Positions 30,272 through 41,213 of a stretch of 64,000 nucleotides of DNA are shown here, one piece after another. Under the pieces are notes generated by a model, which ran no database searches, had not been told where the DNA came from, and was given only the letters and a program-made list of their open reading frames with translations. This DNA is from Massilia agri (GTDB taxonomy: Bacteria > Pseudomonadota > Gammaproteobacteria > Burkholderiales > Burkholderiaceae_D): positions 186,001-250,000 of the forward strand of contig NZ_JANUHA010000007.1 of NCBI RefSeq assembly GCF_024753255.1, written 5' to 3'. The number at the start of each line of letters is the position of its first letter. Positions within the stretch are counted from its first letter, which is position 1. The position numbers were made by a program, and so were the translations under genes.

Positions 30272-30673
30272 CTAGCCCAGGTCGCGGCCGCCGAAGGCGT
30301 TCGGCAGCTGCTCGGCAGCCGTGGTCTCGAACACGTCGCCTTTCAGATTGGTCAAGACCACCGGCAGCGCATTGCCGCCCAGTTCCAGGATCACCTGGCG
30401 GCAGGCGCCGCAGGGTGCGATCGGGCCGTCGGTCTGGCCGATCACGGCCAGCGCCGCGAAGTCGCCCGGCTTGTAGCCTGCGGCGATGGCGCTGAAGAAG
30501 GCGGTGCGCTCGGCGCAGTTGCACAGGCCGTAGGAGGCGTTTTCCACGTTACAGCCGCGGAAGATACGTCCATCCTTGCATTCCAGGGCGGCGCCGACCT
30601 GGAACTTCGAGTACGGCGTATAGGCCAGTTCGCGCGCGGCGCGGGCTTCGTCGATGAGTTTCGCGTATTTCAT
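30272..30673 (-). CDS. cdd: Cytidine/deoxycytidine deaminase
   Basis: 133 residues, the size of the small tetrameric class. Substrate-binding GCNVENASYG, catalytic Glu and first zinc Cys in NCAERTAF, and the other zinc ligands in PCGACRQVILE. It converts (deoxy)cytidine to (deoxy)uridine, which DeoA can then phosphorolyse. It is the last gene of the operon; its ATG is 2 bp after the deoA stop. The longer open frame upstream of this ATG overlaps deoA and is not coding. Confidence 0.96.
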   Translation of the reverse strand: MKYAKLIDEARAARELAYTPYSKFQVGAALECKDGRIFRGCNVENASYGLCNCAERTAFFSAIAAGYKPGDFAALAVIGQTDGPIAPCGACRQVILELGGNALPVVLTNLKGDVFETTAAEQLPNAFGGRDLG

Positions 30674-30675
30674 GA

Positions 30676-31998
<1,323 letters not shown>

Positions 31999-32019
31999 AC
32001 AAAACCCTTTTTCTATAAC

Positions 32020-32129
32020 GTAGGGTGGGCGGCTTCGCCGCCCGCGCGTTCAACCATCCCATGAACAGCCACTCAGCAGGCCGGGGATACGTGGTTTGAA
32101 CGCGCGGGCGGGAGACCCGCCCACCCTAC
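32020..32129. repeat. Palindromic intergenic repeat, copy 2
   Basis: A 110-bp element with ends GTAGGGTGGGC and GCCCACCCTAC, outer sub-hairpins GGCGGCTTCGCCGCC and GCGGGCGGGAGACCCGC, and the shared inner GCGCGTTCAAC / TTGAACGCGC. It fills most of the 159-bp gap between the aldehyde dehydrogenase stop and the deoA start, inside one operon, where it could stabilise or punctuate the transcript. Confidence 0.85.
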
Positions 32130-32157
32130 AACTGCGTCCATCGACGCAAACAATGCT

Positions 32158-34536
32158 TTAGACGCCGTACGGAATCCAGACGTTCTTGACCTGGCTCGCG
32201 TGCTGCAGCACGGTGCGGCCGCAAGCCTGCTTCGCATCGAACCAGTCACGGCCCTTGGCGCCGCCGACCCAGGTGCGCTTGAGCGAATCGCTCGATAAAC
32301 GTTCCACTTCCGCGCAACCCTCGGCAGAACCATCGTGACGCCACACCGCATCCACGTCCGCGTGCGACGCCAGCGTACGGGCCAGTTCCGATGCCGAACC
32401 GGTGACGATGTTCAGCGCGCCGCCCGGCAGGTCCGAGGTATCCAGCACCTGGTACAGGTCGGTGGCCGACAGCGGATGCGCTTCCGACGGCACCGCCACC
32501 ACGCGGTTGCCCAGGGCCAGTGCCGGAGCCACCAGCGAGATGAAGCCCAGCAGCGGGTTCTCGTTCGGGCAGACGATGCCGATCACGCCGACCGGTTCGT
32601 TCAGCGCCACGGTGATGCCGTGCATCGGCGGCTGGTGGGCCGCGCCGTCGTACTTGTCGCACCATGCTGCCCAGTAGAACAGGCGCTCGATCGAGGCCTG
32701 GACTTCGCGGGCGGCATCCTTGGCGCCGGTCTGGGCGGCGATGCGCTGGGCGAATTCGTCGGCGCGGATCGCCAGGTTCTCGGCGATGTAGTACAGGACT
32801 TGCGCGCGGTTGTGCGCGGTGGCCTTGGACCAGCCCGAGGCCTTGTGGGCCGCTTCCACGGCATTGCGGATGTCCTTGCGGTTGCCCTCGCCGACGTCGG
32901 CCAGGAAGGCGCCATTGGCGCCGCTGATCGCGCGGCTGTAGGCGCCGTCCGGGCGCGCCTGCTTGCCGCCGATGTAGAGCTTGGCCGTGCGGTCGATGGC
33001 GAAGGGACTGCCCTCTTCCGATACCTTCACGCGGCCTTTTTCCGGCGCCACGGGCGCCGCAGGACGCGCATCTTCCGACAGCGGCGTCAGGTACTCGTAC
33101 ATGCCTTCCTTGCCGCCTTCGCGGCCGAAGCCCGATTCCTTGTAGCCGCCGAAGCCGCAGGCCGCGTCGAACTGGTTGGCGGTATTGATCCACACCACGC
33201 CGGCCTTGATCTGCGGCGCCACATCCAGCGCCAGCGAGATCGATTCCGACCACACGCAGGCGGCCAGGCCGTAGACGGTGTTATTCGCCAGCTGCACGGC
33301 CTCCGACGGGGTGCGGAAGCTCATCGCCACCAGCACCGGGCCGAAGATCTCGGCCTGCGCGACGGCGGCCGACGTCGATGCGCCCGTGATCAGGGTCGGC
33401 AGGTACCAGGAGCCGGCGGAAGGTAGCCCGCAGGCCGGCTGCCACACTTCGCAGCCTTCAGCACGGGCCGATTCCACCAGGCCGTGAATGCGCTGCTGCT
33501 GGATCGGGTCGACCAGCGCGCCGATGTCGTTCGACTTGTCGAGCGGCGAACCGACGCGCAGGTTCTGCATGCGCGCCTTCACCTTGCCGATGAAGCGATC
33601 GTAGACCGATTCCTGCACCAGCAAGCGCGAACCGGCGCAGCAGACCTGGCCCTGGTTGAACCAGATCGAATCGACCAGGCCTTCGACGGCCGCGTCGAGA
33701 TCGGCGTCGTCGAACACGATGAAGGGCGACTTGCCGCCCAGTTCCAGCGACAGCTTCTTGCCCGTGCCGGCGGTGGCTTTACGGATGATGCGGCCGACTT
33801 CGGTCGAACCGGTGAAGGCCAGCTTGTCGATGCCGGGGTGATTCACGATGGCTTCGCCCACGGCGCCGTCGCCGGTGACGATGTTGACCACGCCCGCCGG
33901 CACGCCGGCCTGCTGGCAGATCTCGGCGAACAGCAGCGCGCTCAAGGGAGTGAACTCGGCCGGCTTGAACACGACCGTGTTACCGGCGGCCAGCGCAGGC
34001 GCGATCTTCCATGCCAGCATGAGCAGCGGGAAGTTCCACGGCACGATCTGGCCGACCACGCCCACGGCGCGGTAGTCCGCGAATTCTTCCGCCTGCAGCG
34101 CGGCCCAGCCGGCGTGGTGGTAGAAGTGACGTGCGGCCAGCGGCAGGTCGGCGTCGCGGGTTTCGCGGATGGTCTTGCCGTTGTCCAGGGTCTCAAGCAC
34201 CGCGAACAGGCGCGCATGCTTTTGCAGCAGGCGCGCCAGCGAATACATGACGCGTGCGCGGCCTTGCCCGCCCAGCGCCACCCAGCCCGGCTGGGCGCGG
34301 CGCGCGGCCTGCACGGCGCGCTCGACATCGTCACCGGTGGCTTGCGTCACCTGGGCCAACTCGCTGCCGTCGGCAGGATTGCTGGTGGCGAAGGTCGTCG
34401 CGGCCTCGCTCCACGCGCCATCGATGAACAAACCAAAACGGCGCCCATGCTGGTCCAGCCACGCGTTCGCTTCCTTGGTGCTTTCTGGTGCGGGACCGTA
34501 ATCCATAGTCTGAAGAATCTCTTTAATAGTTGGCAT
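32158..34536 (-). CDS. Two-domain aldehyde dehydrogenase, ALDH16 type
   Basis: 792 residues from MPTIKEILQTMDYG; the open frame upstream overlaps deoC and is not coding. Domain 1 (about 20-480) is a complete ALDH: VPWNFPLLMLAWK, FTGSTEVGRII, LELGGKSPF and the catalytic Cys in NQGQVCCAGSRL. Domain 2 (about 510-792) keeps an NAD-fold half but has CPNENPLLGF for PWNFP and LSSDSLKRTW for LELGGK, and no catalytic Cys region. This matches the ALDH16 family, in which the second domain is non-catalytic and structural. Between deoC and deoA, it probably oxidises the acetaldehyde made by DeoC to acetate. Confidence 0.9.
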   Translation of the reverse strand: MPTIKEILQTMDYGPAPESTKEANAWLDQHGRRFGLFIDGAWSEAATTFATSNPADGSELAQVTQATGDDVERAVQAARRAQPGWVALGGQGRARVMYSLARLLQKHARLFAVLETLDNGKTIRETRDADLPLAARHFYHHAGWAALQAEEFADYRAVGVVGQIVPWNFPLLMLAWKIAPALAAGNTVVFKPAEFTPLSALLFAEICQQAGVPAGVVNIVTGDGAVGEAIVNHPGIDKLAFTGSTEVGRIIRKATAGTGKKLSLELGGKSPFIVFDDADLDAAVEGLVDSIWFNQGQVCCAGSRLLVQESVYDRFIGKVKARMQNLRVGSPLDKSNDIGALVDPIQQQRIHGLVESARAEGCEVWQPACGLPSAGSWYLPTLITGASTSAAVAQAEIFGPVLVAMSFRTPSEAVQLANNTVYGLAACVWSESISLALDVAPQIKAGVVWINTANQFDAACGFGGYKESGFGREGGKEGMYEYLTPLSEDARPAAPVAPEKGRVKVSEEGSPFAIDRTAKLYIGGKQARPDGAYSRAISGANGAFLADVGEGNRKDIRNAVEAAHKASGWSKATAHNRAQVLYYIAENLAIRADEFAQRIAAQTGAKDAAREVQASIERLFYWAAWCDKYDGAAHQPPMHGITVALNEPVGVIGIVCPNENPLLGFISLVAPALALGNRVVAVPSEAHPLSATDLYQVLDTSDLPGGALNIVTGSASELARTLASHADVDAVWRHDGSAEGCAEVERLSSDSLKRTWVGGAKGRDWFDAKQACGRTVLQHASQVKNVWIPYGV

Positions 34537-34553
34537 GACGAATCCGTTGCTGT

Positions 34554-35510
34554 TTATGGTTGCGCGTGGCGATGGGCGGCCGAGTAGTTGCCGGTCACGT
34601 AGTGCTCGAGCTGGCGTTCGATGTCGGTCATCAGGCTCGAGGCGCCGATGCGGAACAGGTGCGGCTGCAGCCAGTCGTTGCCGAGTTCTTCCTTCATGAC
34701 GGTCAGGTACTGCAGCGCGGCCTTGGCGGTGGACACGCCACCGGCCGGCTTGTAGCCGACCTGGAAGCCGGTCTGCTCGTAGTAATCGCGGATCGCGCGG
34801 ACCATCACCAGCGACACGGGAATCGTCGCGTTGACGCCTTCCTTGCCGGTCGAGGTCTTGATGAAATCGGCGCCGGCCATCATGCAGACCATCGAGGCCT
34901 TGGCCACGTTGTCCAGGGTGACGATGTCGCCGGTGGCGAGGATCGCCTTCACGTGCGCTTCGCCGCAGGCCTGGCGGTAGGCGACCATTTCGTCGTACAG
35001 GGCCTGCCAGTTGCCGGTCAGGACGTGCTGGCGGGTGATCACGATGTCGATCTCGGTCGCGCCGGCGGCCACCGACAGCTCGATCTCGCGCAGCTTGGTC
35101 TCCAGGCTCGACAGGCCGGCCGGGAAGGCGGTCGACACCGCGGCGATCGGCAGGCGGCCCTGCAGGACCTTGACGGCCGGCTGGATCATCTCGTGGTAGA
35201 CGCAGACGGCGCCGGTGGTGAGCGACTCCAGGCCCAGTGCCTGCATCAGGTCCGCGCGCAGCGGGCGCATGGCCTTCATGCACAGGCGCTCGACGCGGCC
35301 CGGGGTGTCGTCGCCGCCCAGGGTGGTCAGGTCCATGCACTCGACGGCGCGGACCAGCCAGGCGGCCTGGTATTCCTTCTTGACGGTGCGGCGGTTCGCC
35401 AGGCTGGCGGCGCGGCGGTCGGCCGCGTTGCGGTTCACCTTGACGTGCTTGACCAGGCCGAGGTCGAGGCCGACGGCGGTATTACGTTTGAAATCCAGGG
35501 GCTGGGTCAT
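34554..35510 (-). CDS. deoC: Deoxyribose-phosphate aldolase (long form)
   Basis: 318 residues; E. coli DeoC has 259, and the extra length is mainly an N-terminal ~50-residue extension, as in animal-type DERA. Class I aldolase motifs: LTTLGGDDTPGRVERLC, VSTAFPAG, EIDIVI, the Schiff-base Lys in DFIKTSTGKEG and the second Lys in GYKPAGGV. It splits deoxyribose-5-phosphate into acetaldehyde and glyceraldehyde-3-phosphate. It overlaps the end of deoB by 4 bases and is 17 bp ahead of the aldehyde dehydrogenase that can remove the acetaldehyde. Confidence 0.95.
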   Translation of the reverse strand: MTQPLDFKRNTAVGLDLGLVKHVKVNRNAADRRAASLANRRTVKKEYQAAWLVRAVECMDLTTLGGDDTPGRVERLCMKAMRPLRADLMQALGLESLTTGAVCVYHEMIQPAVKVLQGRLPIAAVSTAFPAGLSSLETKLREIELSVAAGATEIDIVITRQHVLTGNWQALYDEMVAYRQACGEAHVKAILATGDIVTLDNVAKASMVCMMAGADFIKTSTGKEGVNATIPVSLVMVRAIRDYYEQTGFQVGYKPAGGVSTAKAALQYLTVMKEELGNDWLQPHLFRIGASSLMTDIERQLEHYVTGNYSAAHRHAQP

Positions 35511-36700
35511 AGCAGTGCGGTTCCGTTCGAAAGTGGTTTGACGCCAAGGTGCTTGGCGAGCGTGGCGCCGATGTCGGAGAAGGTGGAGGCGGTCGGCAGT
35601 TCCTGCGCGGCGACGTTCGGGCCGAAGAAGATCATCGGGATGTGCTCGCGGGTGTGGTCGGAGCCCGGCGCGGTCGGGTCGCAGCCGTGGTCGGCGGTGA
35701 TGACGACCAAGTCGCCGTCCTTCAGCTTGGCCATGAATTCCGGCAGGCGCGCGTCCAATTCGTGCAGCGCGTTCGAATAGCCGGCGACGTCGCGGCGGTG
35801 GCCGAAGTGCATGTCGAAGTCGACGAAGTTGACGAAGGTGAGCGACTTCGAAGGCGCGGTATCGGCCACTTCGACCAGGCGGTCGAACAGGGCCATATTG
35901 TCCGGGCCCTTGATCAGCTGGGTCACGCCCTGGGCCGCGAAGATGTCGCTGATTTTACCCAGTGCGATGACTTCGCCGCCCTCGTTCTTCACGTGGTCCA
36001 GCAGGGTCGGCGCGGTTGGAGGCACGGCGTAGTCGTGGCGGTTGCTCGTCCTCTTGTACTTGCCGTTCTCGCCCAGGAAGGGGCGCGCGATCACGCGGCC
36101 GATGTTGTAGGGCTTGACCAGTTCATAGGCCGCTTCGCAGACGGCGTACAGGCGCTCCAGGCCGAAGTGCTCTTCGTGCGCGGCGATCTGCAGCACCGAG
36201 TCGGCCGAGGTGTAGAGGATCGGTTTGCCGCTCGCGACGTGTTCGTCGCCCAGCTCGTCGATGATGGTGGTGCCCGAGGCGTGGCAGTTGCCCAGCCAGC
36301 CCGGCACCTTGGTGATCTCTTGCAGCTTGTCGGTCAGCTCTTTCGGGAAGGACGGCACGGTCTTCGGGAAGTAGCCCCAGTCGAACAGCACCGGCACGCC
36401 GGCGATCTCCCAGTGGCCGCTCTGCGTGTCCTTGCCGGTCGACTGCTCGCGTGCGACGCCCCATGCGCCGGCAAAGCCGTCGCGAAGCGTGAAACCCGGC
36501 GCCCACTCGCCGCTCGCCTTGTGCGCGGCGGCGGCCAGGCCCAGGCGTTCCAGGTTGGGCAGCGACATCGGCTTGCCCTCTTTCGCGGCCCACTCGGCGA
36601 TGTGGCCGAAGGTGTTGGCGCCCGCATCGCCGTATTTGTCGGCGTCGGGCAGCGCGCCCAGGCCGAAGGAGTCCAGCAGGAGGATGAATGCGCGTGACAT
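35507..36700 (-). CDS. deoB: Phosphopentomutase
   Basis: 397 residues. Alkaline-phosphatase-like metalloenzyme: N-terminal ILLDSFGLGALPDA with the first metal Asp, the STGKDTQSGHWE loop holding the phosphorylated Thr, NFVDFDMHFGHRRD, and ITADHGCDPTAPGSDHTREH with the remaining metal ligands. It converts (deoxy)ribose-1-phosphate from the phosphorylases to the 5-phosphate for DeoC. Translationally coupled to deoC by a 4-base overlap; 19 bp follow the xapA stop. Confidence 0.97.
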   Translation of the reverse strand: MSRAFILLLDSFGLGALPDADKYGDAGANTFGHIAEWAAKEGKPMSLPNLERLGLAAAAHKASGEWAPGFTLRDGFAGAWGVAREQSTGKDTQSGHWEIAGVPVLFDWGYFPKTVPSFPKELTDKLQEITKVPGWLGNCHASGTTIIDELGDEHVASGKPILYTSADSVLQIAAHEEHFGLERLYAVCEAAYELVKPYNIGRVIARPFLGENGKYKRTSNRHDYAVPPTAPTLLDHVKNEGGEVIALGKISDIFAAQGVTQLIKGPDNMALFDRLVEVADTAPSKSLTFVNFVDFDMHFGHRRDVAGYSNALHELDARLPEFMAKLKDGDLVVITADHGCDPTAPGSDHTREHIPMIFFGPNVAAQELPTASTFSDIGATLAKHLGVKPLSNGTALL

Positions 36701-36719
36701 GGTCTCTACCTCGCGTGTC

Positions 36720-37568
36720 TTAAACCGCCGCCTCTGCGCGCGGGATCGCGCCCAGGCGCTCGATGAAGGAATGGATCAGGGTGACCAGGTCCTTGGCGGC
36801 GACGGCCGCGTACTTCAGGGTCTGTTCGTGCGACAGCGGGAACGGGGTCAGGCCTTCGGCCAGGTTGGTGATGGCCGAGACGCCGGCGACCTTCAGGCCG
36901 CAGTGGCGCGCGGCGATCACTTCCGGCACCACCGACATGCCGACCACGTCGGCGCCCAGCGCCTTGAAGGCGCGGATTTCGGCGGCGGTTTCGAAGTTCG
37001 GTCCCGGGCAGGCCAGGTAGACGCCTTCGTTCAGGGTAATACCCTTGCTGGCCGCGGTTTCCTTGATCAGTGCGCGGATGTCGGCATCGTAGGCATTGGC
37101 CATGCTGAAGAAGCGCGGGCCGAAGCGCTCGTCGTTCGGGCCGGCCATCGGGCTGCCCGGCAGCAGGTTGATGTGGTCGCTCAGGACCACGACGCTGCCC
37201 GCATCCACTTCAGGACGCAGCGAGCCGGCCGCATTAGTCACGAACAGCATCTCGCAGCCGATCAGCTTGAAGGTGCGCACGGCGGAGGTCATCACGCTGG
37301 CGCCATAGCCTTCATAGAAGTGGCCGCGGCCCTTCATGCACACCACCGGCACGCCGGAAAGAAGGCCCAGCACCAGCTCGCCCGCGTGGCCGTGCACGGT
37401 GCTGATCGGGAAGCCCGGCAGGTCGGCGTAGCTGATCGAGACGGCATCGGTCATCTGCTCGGCCAGCACGCCCAGGCCGGAACCCAGGATGAGGGCGACG
37501 CGCGGCGCGAAACCGGGTTTGCGCGCCTTGATGACTTCTGCTGCTTCGAATGGAGTGTTGCTGAACAT
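36720..37568 (-). CDS. xapA: Purine-nucleoside (xanthosine/inosine/guanosine) phosphorylase, XapA type
   Basis: 282 residues, PNP family 2 (trimeric). Phosphate loop ILGSGLGVLA, HGHAGELVLG, MKGRGHFYEGYG, TNAAGSLRPEV, GPNFETAAEIRAF and GMSVVPEVIAARHC follow E. coli XapA closely along the whole length. It cleaves purine (deoxy)nucleosides to base and (deoxy)ribose-1-phosphate. First gene of the minus-strand operon xapA-deoB-deoC-ALDH-deoA-cdd. The bases can enter guanine deaminase and xanthine dehydrogenase encoded at the right end of the window. A TATAAT hexamer on the minus strand at 37675-37680 may be its -10 box. Confidence 0.93.
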   Translation of the reverse strand: MFSNTPFEAAEVIKARKPGFAPRVALILGSGLGVLAEQMTDAVSISYADLPGFPISTVHGHAGELVLGLLSGVPVVCMKGRGHFYEGYGASVMTSAVRTFKLIGCEMLFVTNAAGSLRPEVDAGSVVVLSDHINLLPGSPMAGPNDERFGPRFFSMANAYDADIRALIKETAASKGITLNEGVYLACPGPNFETAAEIRAFKALGADVVGMSVVPEVIAARHCGLKVAGVSAITNLAEGLTPFPLSHEQTLKYAAVAAKDLVTLIHSFIERLGAIPRAEAAV

Positions 37569-37796
37569 GATTGTCCTTGTGGTATGCAGTACGGGAGAGA
37601 TGAGGAGGGGCTGGCACCGATCTTGCTGCTGAGCTTTCTGATGGGCAGCTGTTTCGGCACATGTGAGCCTGAATATTATAACTATGCATGAGGGGCGATA
37701 TGTATGGCAAATACCATTTTTCTTGTCGATTTATTGGTTTAAAAAATAAATCAGGCGGTGTATTGTTGGCATACCGACACATCAATCCAAGAGTAT

Positions 37797-37825
37797 TTGA
37801 CTCTTGCGAAACATTTATCTAGTAT
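37797..37825 (+). promoter_or_regulatory. Sigma-70 promoter of the pseudouridine operon
   Basis: TTGACT (37797-37802) and TAGTAT (37820-37825) are separated by exactly 17 bp, a good vegetative promoter. Transcription would start near 37832, about 27 bases before the GTG start of the kinase gene. It lies in the 290-bp AT-rich gap shared with xapA. Confidence 0.65.
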
Positions 37826-37827
37826 CG

Positions 37828-37843
37828 ATAAACACTTGTTTAT
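37828..37843. promoter_or_regulatory. Palindromic operator candidate at the pseudouridine promoter start site
   Basis: ATAAACACTTGTTTAT has 7-bp perfect arms (ATAAACA / TGTTTAT) and a 2-bp centre. It covers the expected transcription start of the promoter just upstream, where a bound protein would block initiation. The kinase encoded next has its own N-terminal helix-turn-helix, which makes autoregulation worth testing. Confidence 0.4.
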
Positions 37844-37858
37844 AACCCAGGAACGACC

Positions 37859-38977
37859 GTGAGCGAGCAGCCGAAAAAAGAACAGCTGTATGAACTGATC
37901 CGCGCGAATCCCTTCATTTCGCAACAGGACCTCGCAAGCCAGTTGGGGCTTTCGCGCTCGGCCGTGGCCAACTACATCGCCACCCTGGTGCGCGAACGCC
38001 GCATCCTGGGGCGTGCCTATGTGCTGCCGGACCGCCGGCCCATCCTGTGCATCGGCGCCGCCGTGCTGGATCGTAAGCTGCGCACGCTCGACAAGCTGGC
38101 CCTCGCGACCTCGAACCCGGCCACGCAAAGCGAATCCTTCGGCGGCGTGGCCCGCAACATCGCGGAGAACCTCGCGCGCCTGGGCGCGCCCAGCGCCCTG
38201 ATCACGGCGGTGGGCAACGACGCCTCCGGCCGCGCCCTCCTCGCCCAGGCCGAGGACCTCGGGATCGACACCCGCGGCACCCTGCCCCTCGACAACATCG
38301 GCAGCGGCACCTACACGGCGGTGCTGGACCGCGATGGCGAAATGGTGGTGGCATTGGCCGACATGGCCTGCAACGAACACCTGACGCCGGGCTTCATCGC
38401 CAGCCGCCAGCAGCAGCGCCTGGGCGCGGCCCTGGTGGTGGCCGACCTGAACCTTCCGCTCGAGACGGTCGACGCCCTGGTCGAGGATTCAGCCCGCGAA
38501 GGCATCCCGCTGGTGCTGGTGGCGGTGTCGGAACCGAAGATGGCGCGCCTGCCTGCCCGGCTCCCCGGCCTGCGCCTCCTGATCCTCAACGAAGGCGAGC
38601 TGGCGGTGCGCGTGGGCCGTCCGCTCGGCAGCCTGGACGCGATCGCTGGCGCCTGCGCCGAGGTGCAGCGCCAGGGCGTGCAGGACCTCATCGTCACGCG
38701 CGGCGCCGGCGGCGTGCTGTACACGAGCCCCGCCGGCCTGCAAAGCCTGGAAGCGCCGGTTGCCGAGGTGGTCGATGTCACCGGCGCCGGCGACGCCTTT
38801 GCCGCCGCCGTGTGCTGGTCGCTGCATGCGGGCGAAACCGATCTCGGTGTGGCGTGCCGCCGCGGCCTGCAGCTGTCCGCCATGACGGTGGCCTGCGCGC
38901 AGACCGTCTGCCTCGACATCGAACCCGGCCTGCTCGACGGGCCCGTGAACCAACTCAACGAAACCGTACTGGACTAA
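37859..38977 (+). CDS. psuK: PfkB-family sugar kinase with N-terminal HTH, probable pseudouridine kinase
   Basis: 372 residues from a GTG start. Residues 1-55 form a winged/AsnC-like helix-turn-helix ([34 protein letters not shown]). The ribokinase-type domain follows: [28 protein letters not shown], and [15 protein letters not shown] with the catalytic Asp. HTH-PfkB fusions of this kind are known among E. coli YeiI/PsuK-like kinases. The stop is 2 bp before psuG, so the substrate is most likely pseudouridine, phosphorylated to the 5'-phosphate that PsuG cleaves. Whether the HTH binds DNA is unknown. Confidence 0.9.
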   Translation: MSEQPKKEQLYELIRANPFISQQDLASQLGLSRSAVANYIATLVRERRILGRAYVLPDRRPILCIGAAVLDRKLRTLDKLALATSNPATQSESFGGVARNIAENLARLGAPSALITAVGNDASGRALLAQAEDLGIDTRGTLPLDNIGSGTYTAVLDRDGEMVVALADMACNEHLTPGFIASRQQQRLGAALVVADLNLPLETVDALVEDSAREGIPLVLVAVSEPKMARLPARLPGLRLLILNEGELAVRVGRPLGSLDAIAGACAEVQRQGVQDLIVTRGAGGVLYTSPAGLQSLEAPVAEVVDVTGAGDAFAAAVCWSLHAGETDLGVACRRGLQLSAMTVACAQTVCLDIEPGLLDGPVNQLNETVLD

Positions 38978-38979
38978 GC

Positions 38980-39888
<909 letters not shown>

Positions 39889-39907
39889 GCAACCTCGCAC
39901 GAGCGCC

Positions 39908-40822
39908 ATGTCGATCGACCTGAAACAGTTGCGCTACTTTCTCGCGGTAGCGGAAGAAAAAAGCTTCTCGCGCGCGGCCGAGCGCCTGCACATCTCGCAG
40001 CCGCCGCTGAGCCAGCAGATCATGAAGCTGGAAAGCGAACTCGGGGTGCGCCTGTTCACCCGCACCACGCGCAGCTTCGAGCTGACGGTGGCCGGCAAGG
40101 CGCTGATGGTGGAGGCGGCCGAGCTGCTGGCCAAGATGCGCATGACGATCGACACCATCCGCCAGATCGACCGCGGCGAAGTGGGACGGCTGCGCGTGGG
40201 CATCGTCGGCTCCGCGATGTGGGGGCCGATCCCGGGCCTGCTGGAGCAGTTCCAGAGCCAGTACCCGCGCGTGACCTGGACCATCCACGAGTTGGGCCCC
40301 AACGACCAGTGGGAAGCGCTGCGCGCGCGCCAGATCGACGTCGGCTTCTGGCGCGAACCGAAGATCGAGGCGGACGTGCTGAAGCAGGCGAACATGCGCC
40401 AGGACCTGTGCTTCCGCGAGAACGTGTGTGTGGCGATCAGCGAGAAACACCCGCTGGCCCGCGAGGCGTCCATCGAACTGGCCGACATCGCGAACGAGCC
40501 GATGCTGACCTTGCACCTGGACCAGTCGGCCGAGCCGCGCTACCTGATCCAGTGCTGCGTGAACGCGGGCTTCCAGCCGACCATCTTCCAGGAAGCGGCC
40601 GAGCCCCAGACCCTGCTCGCCATGGTCGGCGCCGGCCTGGGGGTGGCCCTGCTGCCCGAGACCACCAGCCGCATCGGCTGGCCCGGCGTGCGCTTCCTCC
40701 CGGTGAAGACCAATCCGCCTTCGGCCAACCTGTACATCAGCTATCCGCTGCTGGACGACGCGCCGGTGGTGCGCGCCTTCCTGAACATCCTGTTTCCCGA
40801 CAAGGCCACTACCGCCGCTTGA
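39908..40822 (+). CDS. LysR-family transcriptional regulator
   Basis: 304 residues. N-terminal winged helix (2-65: LKQLRYFLAVAEEKSFSRAA, ISQPPLSQQIMKLE, LFTRTTRSFELT) and a two-lobed effector-binding domain (about 92-300: GRLRVGIVGSAMWGPIPGLL). It is co-directional with psuG, 19 bp apart, so it may be in the same transcript and regulate this operon or the divergent deo operon. The effector cannot be deduced; its set resembles BenM/CatR-like LysR proteins in overall layout. Confidence 0.9.
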   Translation: MSIDLKQLRYFLAVAEEKSFSRAAERLHISQPPLSQQIMKLESELGVRLFTRTTRSFELTVAGKALMVEAAELLAKMRMTIDTIRQIDRGEVGRLRVGIVGSAMWGPIPGLLEQFQSQYPRVTWTIHELGPNDQWEALRARQIDVGFWREPKIEADVLKQANMRQDLCFRENVCVAISEKHPLAREASIELADIANEPMLTLHLDQSAEPRYLIQCCVNAGFQPTIFQEAAEPQTLLAMVGAGLGVALLPETTSRIGWPGVRFLPVKTNPPSANLYISYPLLDDAPVVRAFLNILFPDKATTAA

Positions 40823-41018
40823 TCTCCACCGCCACCGTACTGAGCGAGGCGATCTGGTGGCGGCGCTCGCCCGGACGGGTCAGCACCCGCATGGTCACTT
40901 CCATCGGCACGCCGATCCGGGCCAGTTCGGTCGCGGCGCGCGGCCGCCCCTCGCTGGCGGCCTCGTGGATGGCGGCATCGATGAGCAAGGCGGTCTTGTA
41001 GTCGTTTCGTCGGTCCAT
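40809..41018 (-). CDS. Small protein of unknown function
   Basis: 69 residues (MDRRNDYKTALLIDAAIHEA at the start), predicted mostly helical, rich in Arg and Glu. Its 3' end overlaps the 3' end of the LysR gene by 14 bases. No strong ribosome site precedes the ATG, but a moderately AT-rich region upstream (41019-41110) could hold a promoter. Short proteins with this DYKTALLIDAAIHEA pattern are, as I recall, frequent in Massilia genomes, which is the main reason to call it; no domain is recognised. Confidence 0.55.
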   Translation of the reverse strand: MDRRNDYKTALLIDAAIHEAASEGRPRAATELARIGVPMEVTMRVLTRPGERRHQIASLSTVAVEIKRR

Positions 41019-41213
41019 ATGACAATCGTAACATTGTCGCCACTACAACAGGCCTTTGGAAAAATTGATTGATAAAAGTGTGTCGATTTAACTTCTTGCA
41101 AGACACACATTTTCTTTATTCTGCGTTACTTCGCGCACCGTCCGCATGCATGAGCTGGTGCAAACTCTTGTCAAAACATGAATAACCAGACCCACCTTGA
41201 CAAGGAGCACATC

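Noticed and set aside
34537..35340. N-terminal extension of the aldehyde dehydrogenase over deoC
   Set aside because: The extra residues are an out-of-frame reading of deoC; ALDH16 begins at the ATG at 34536.
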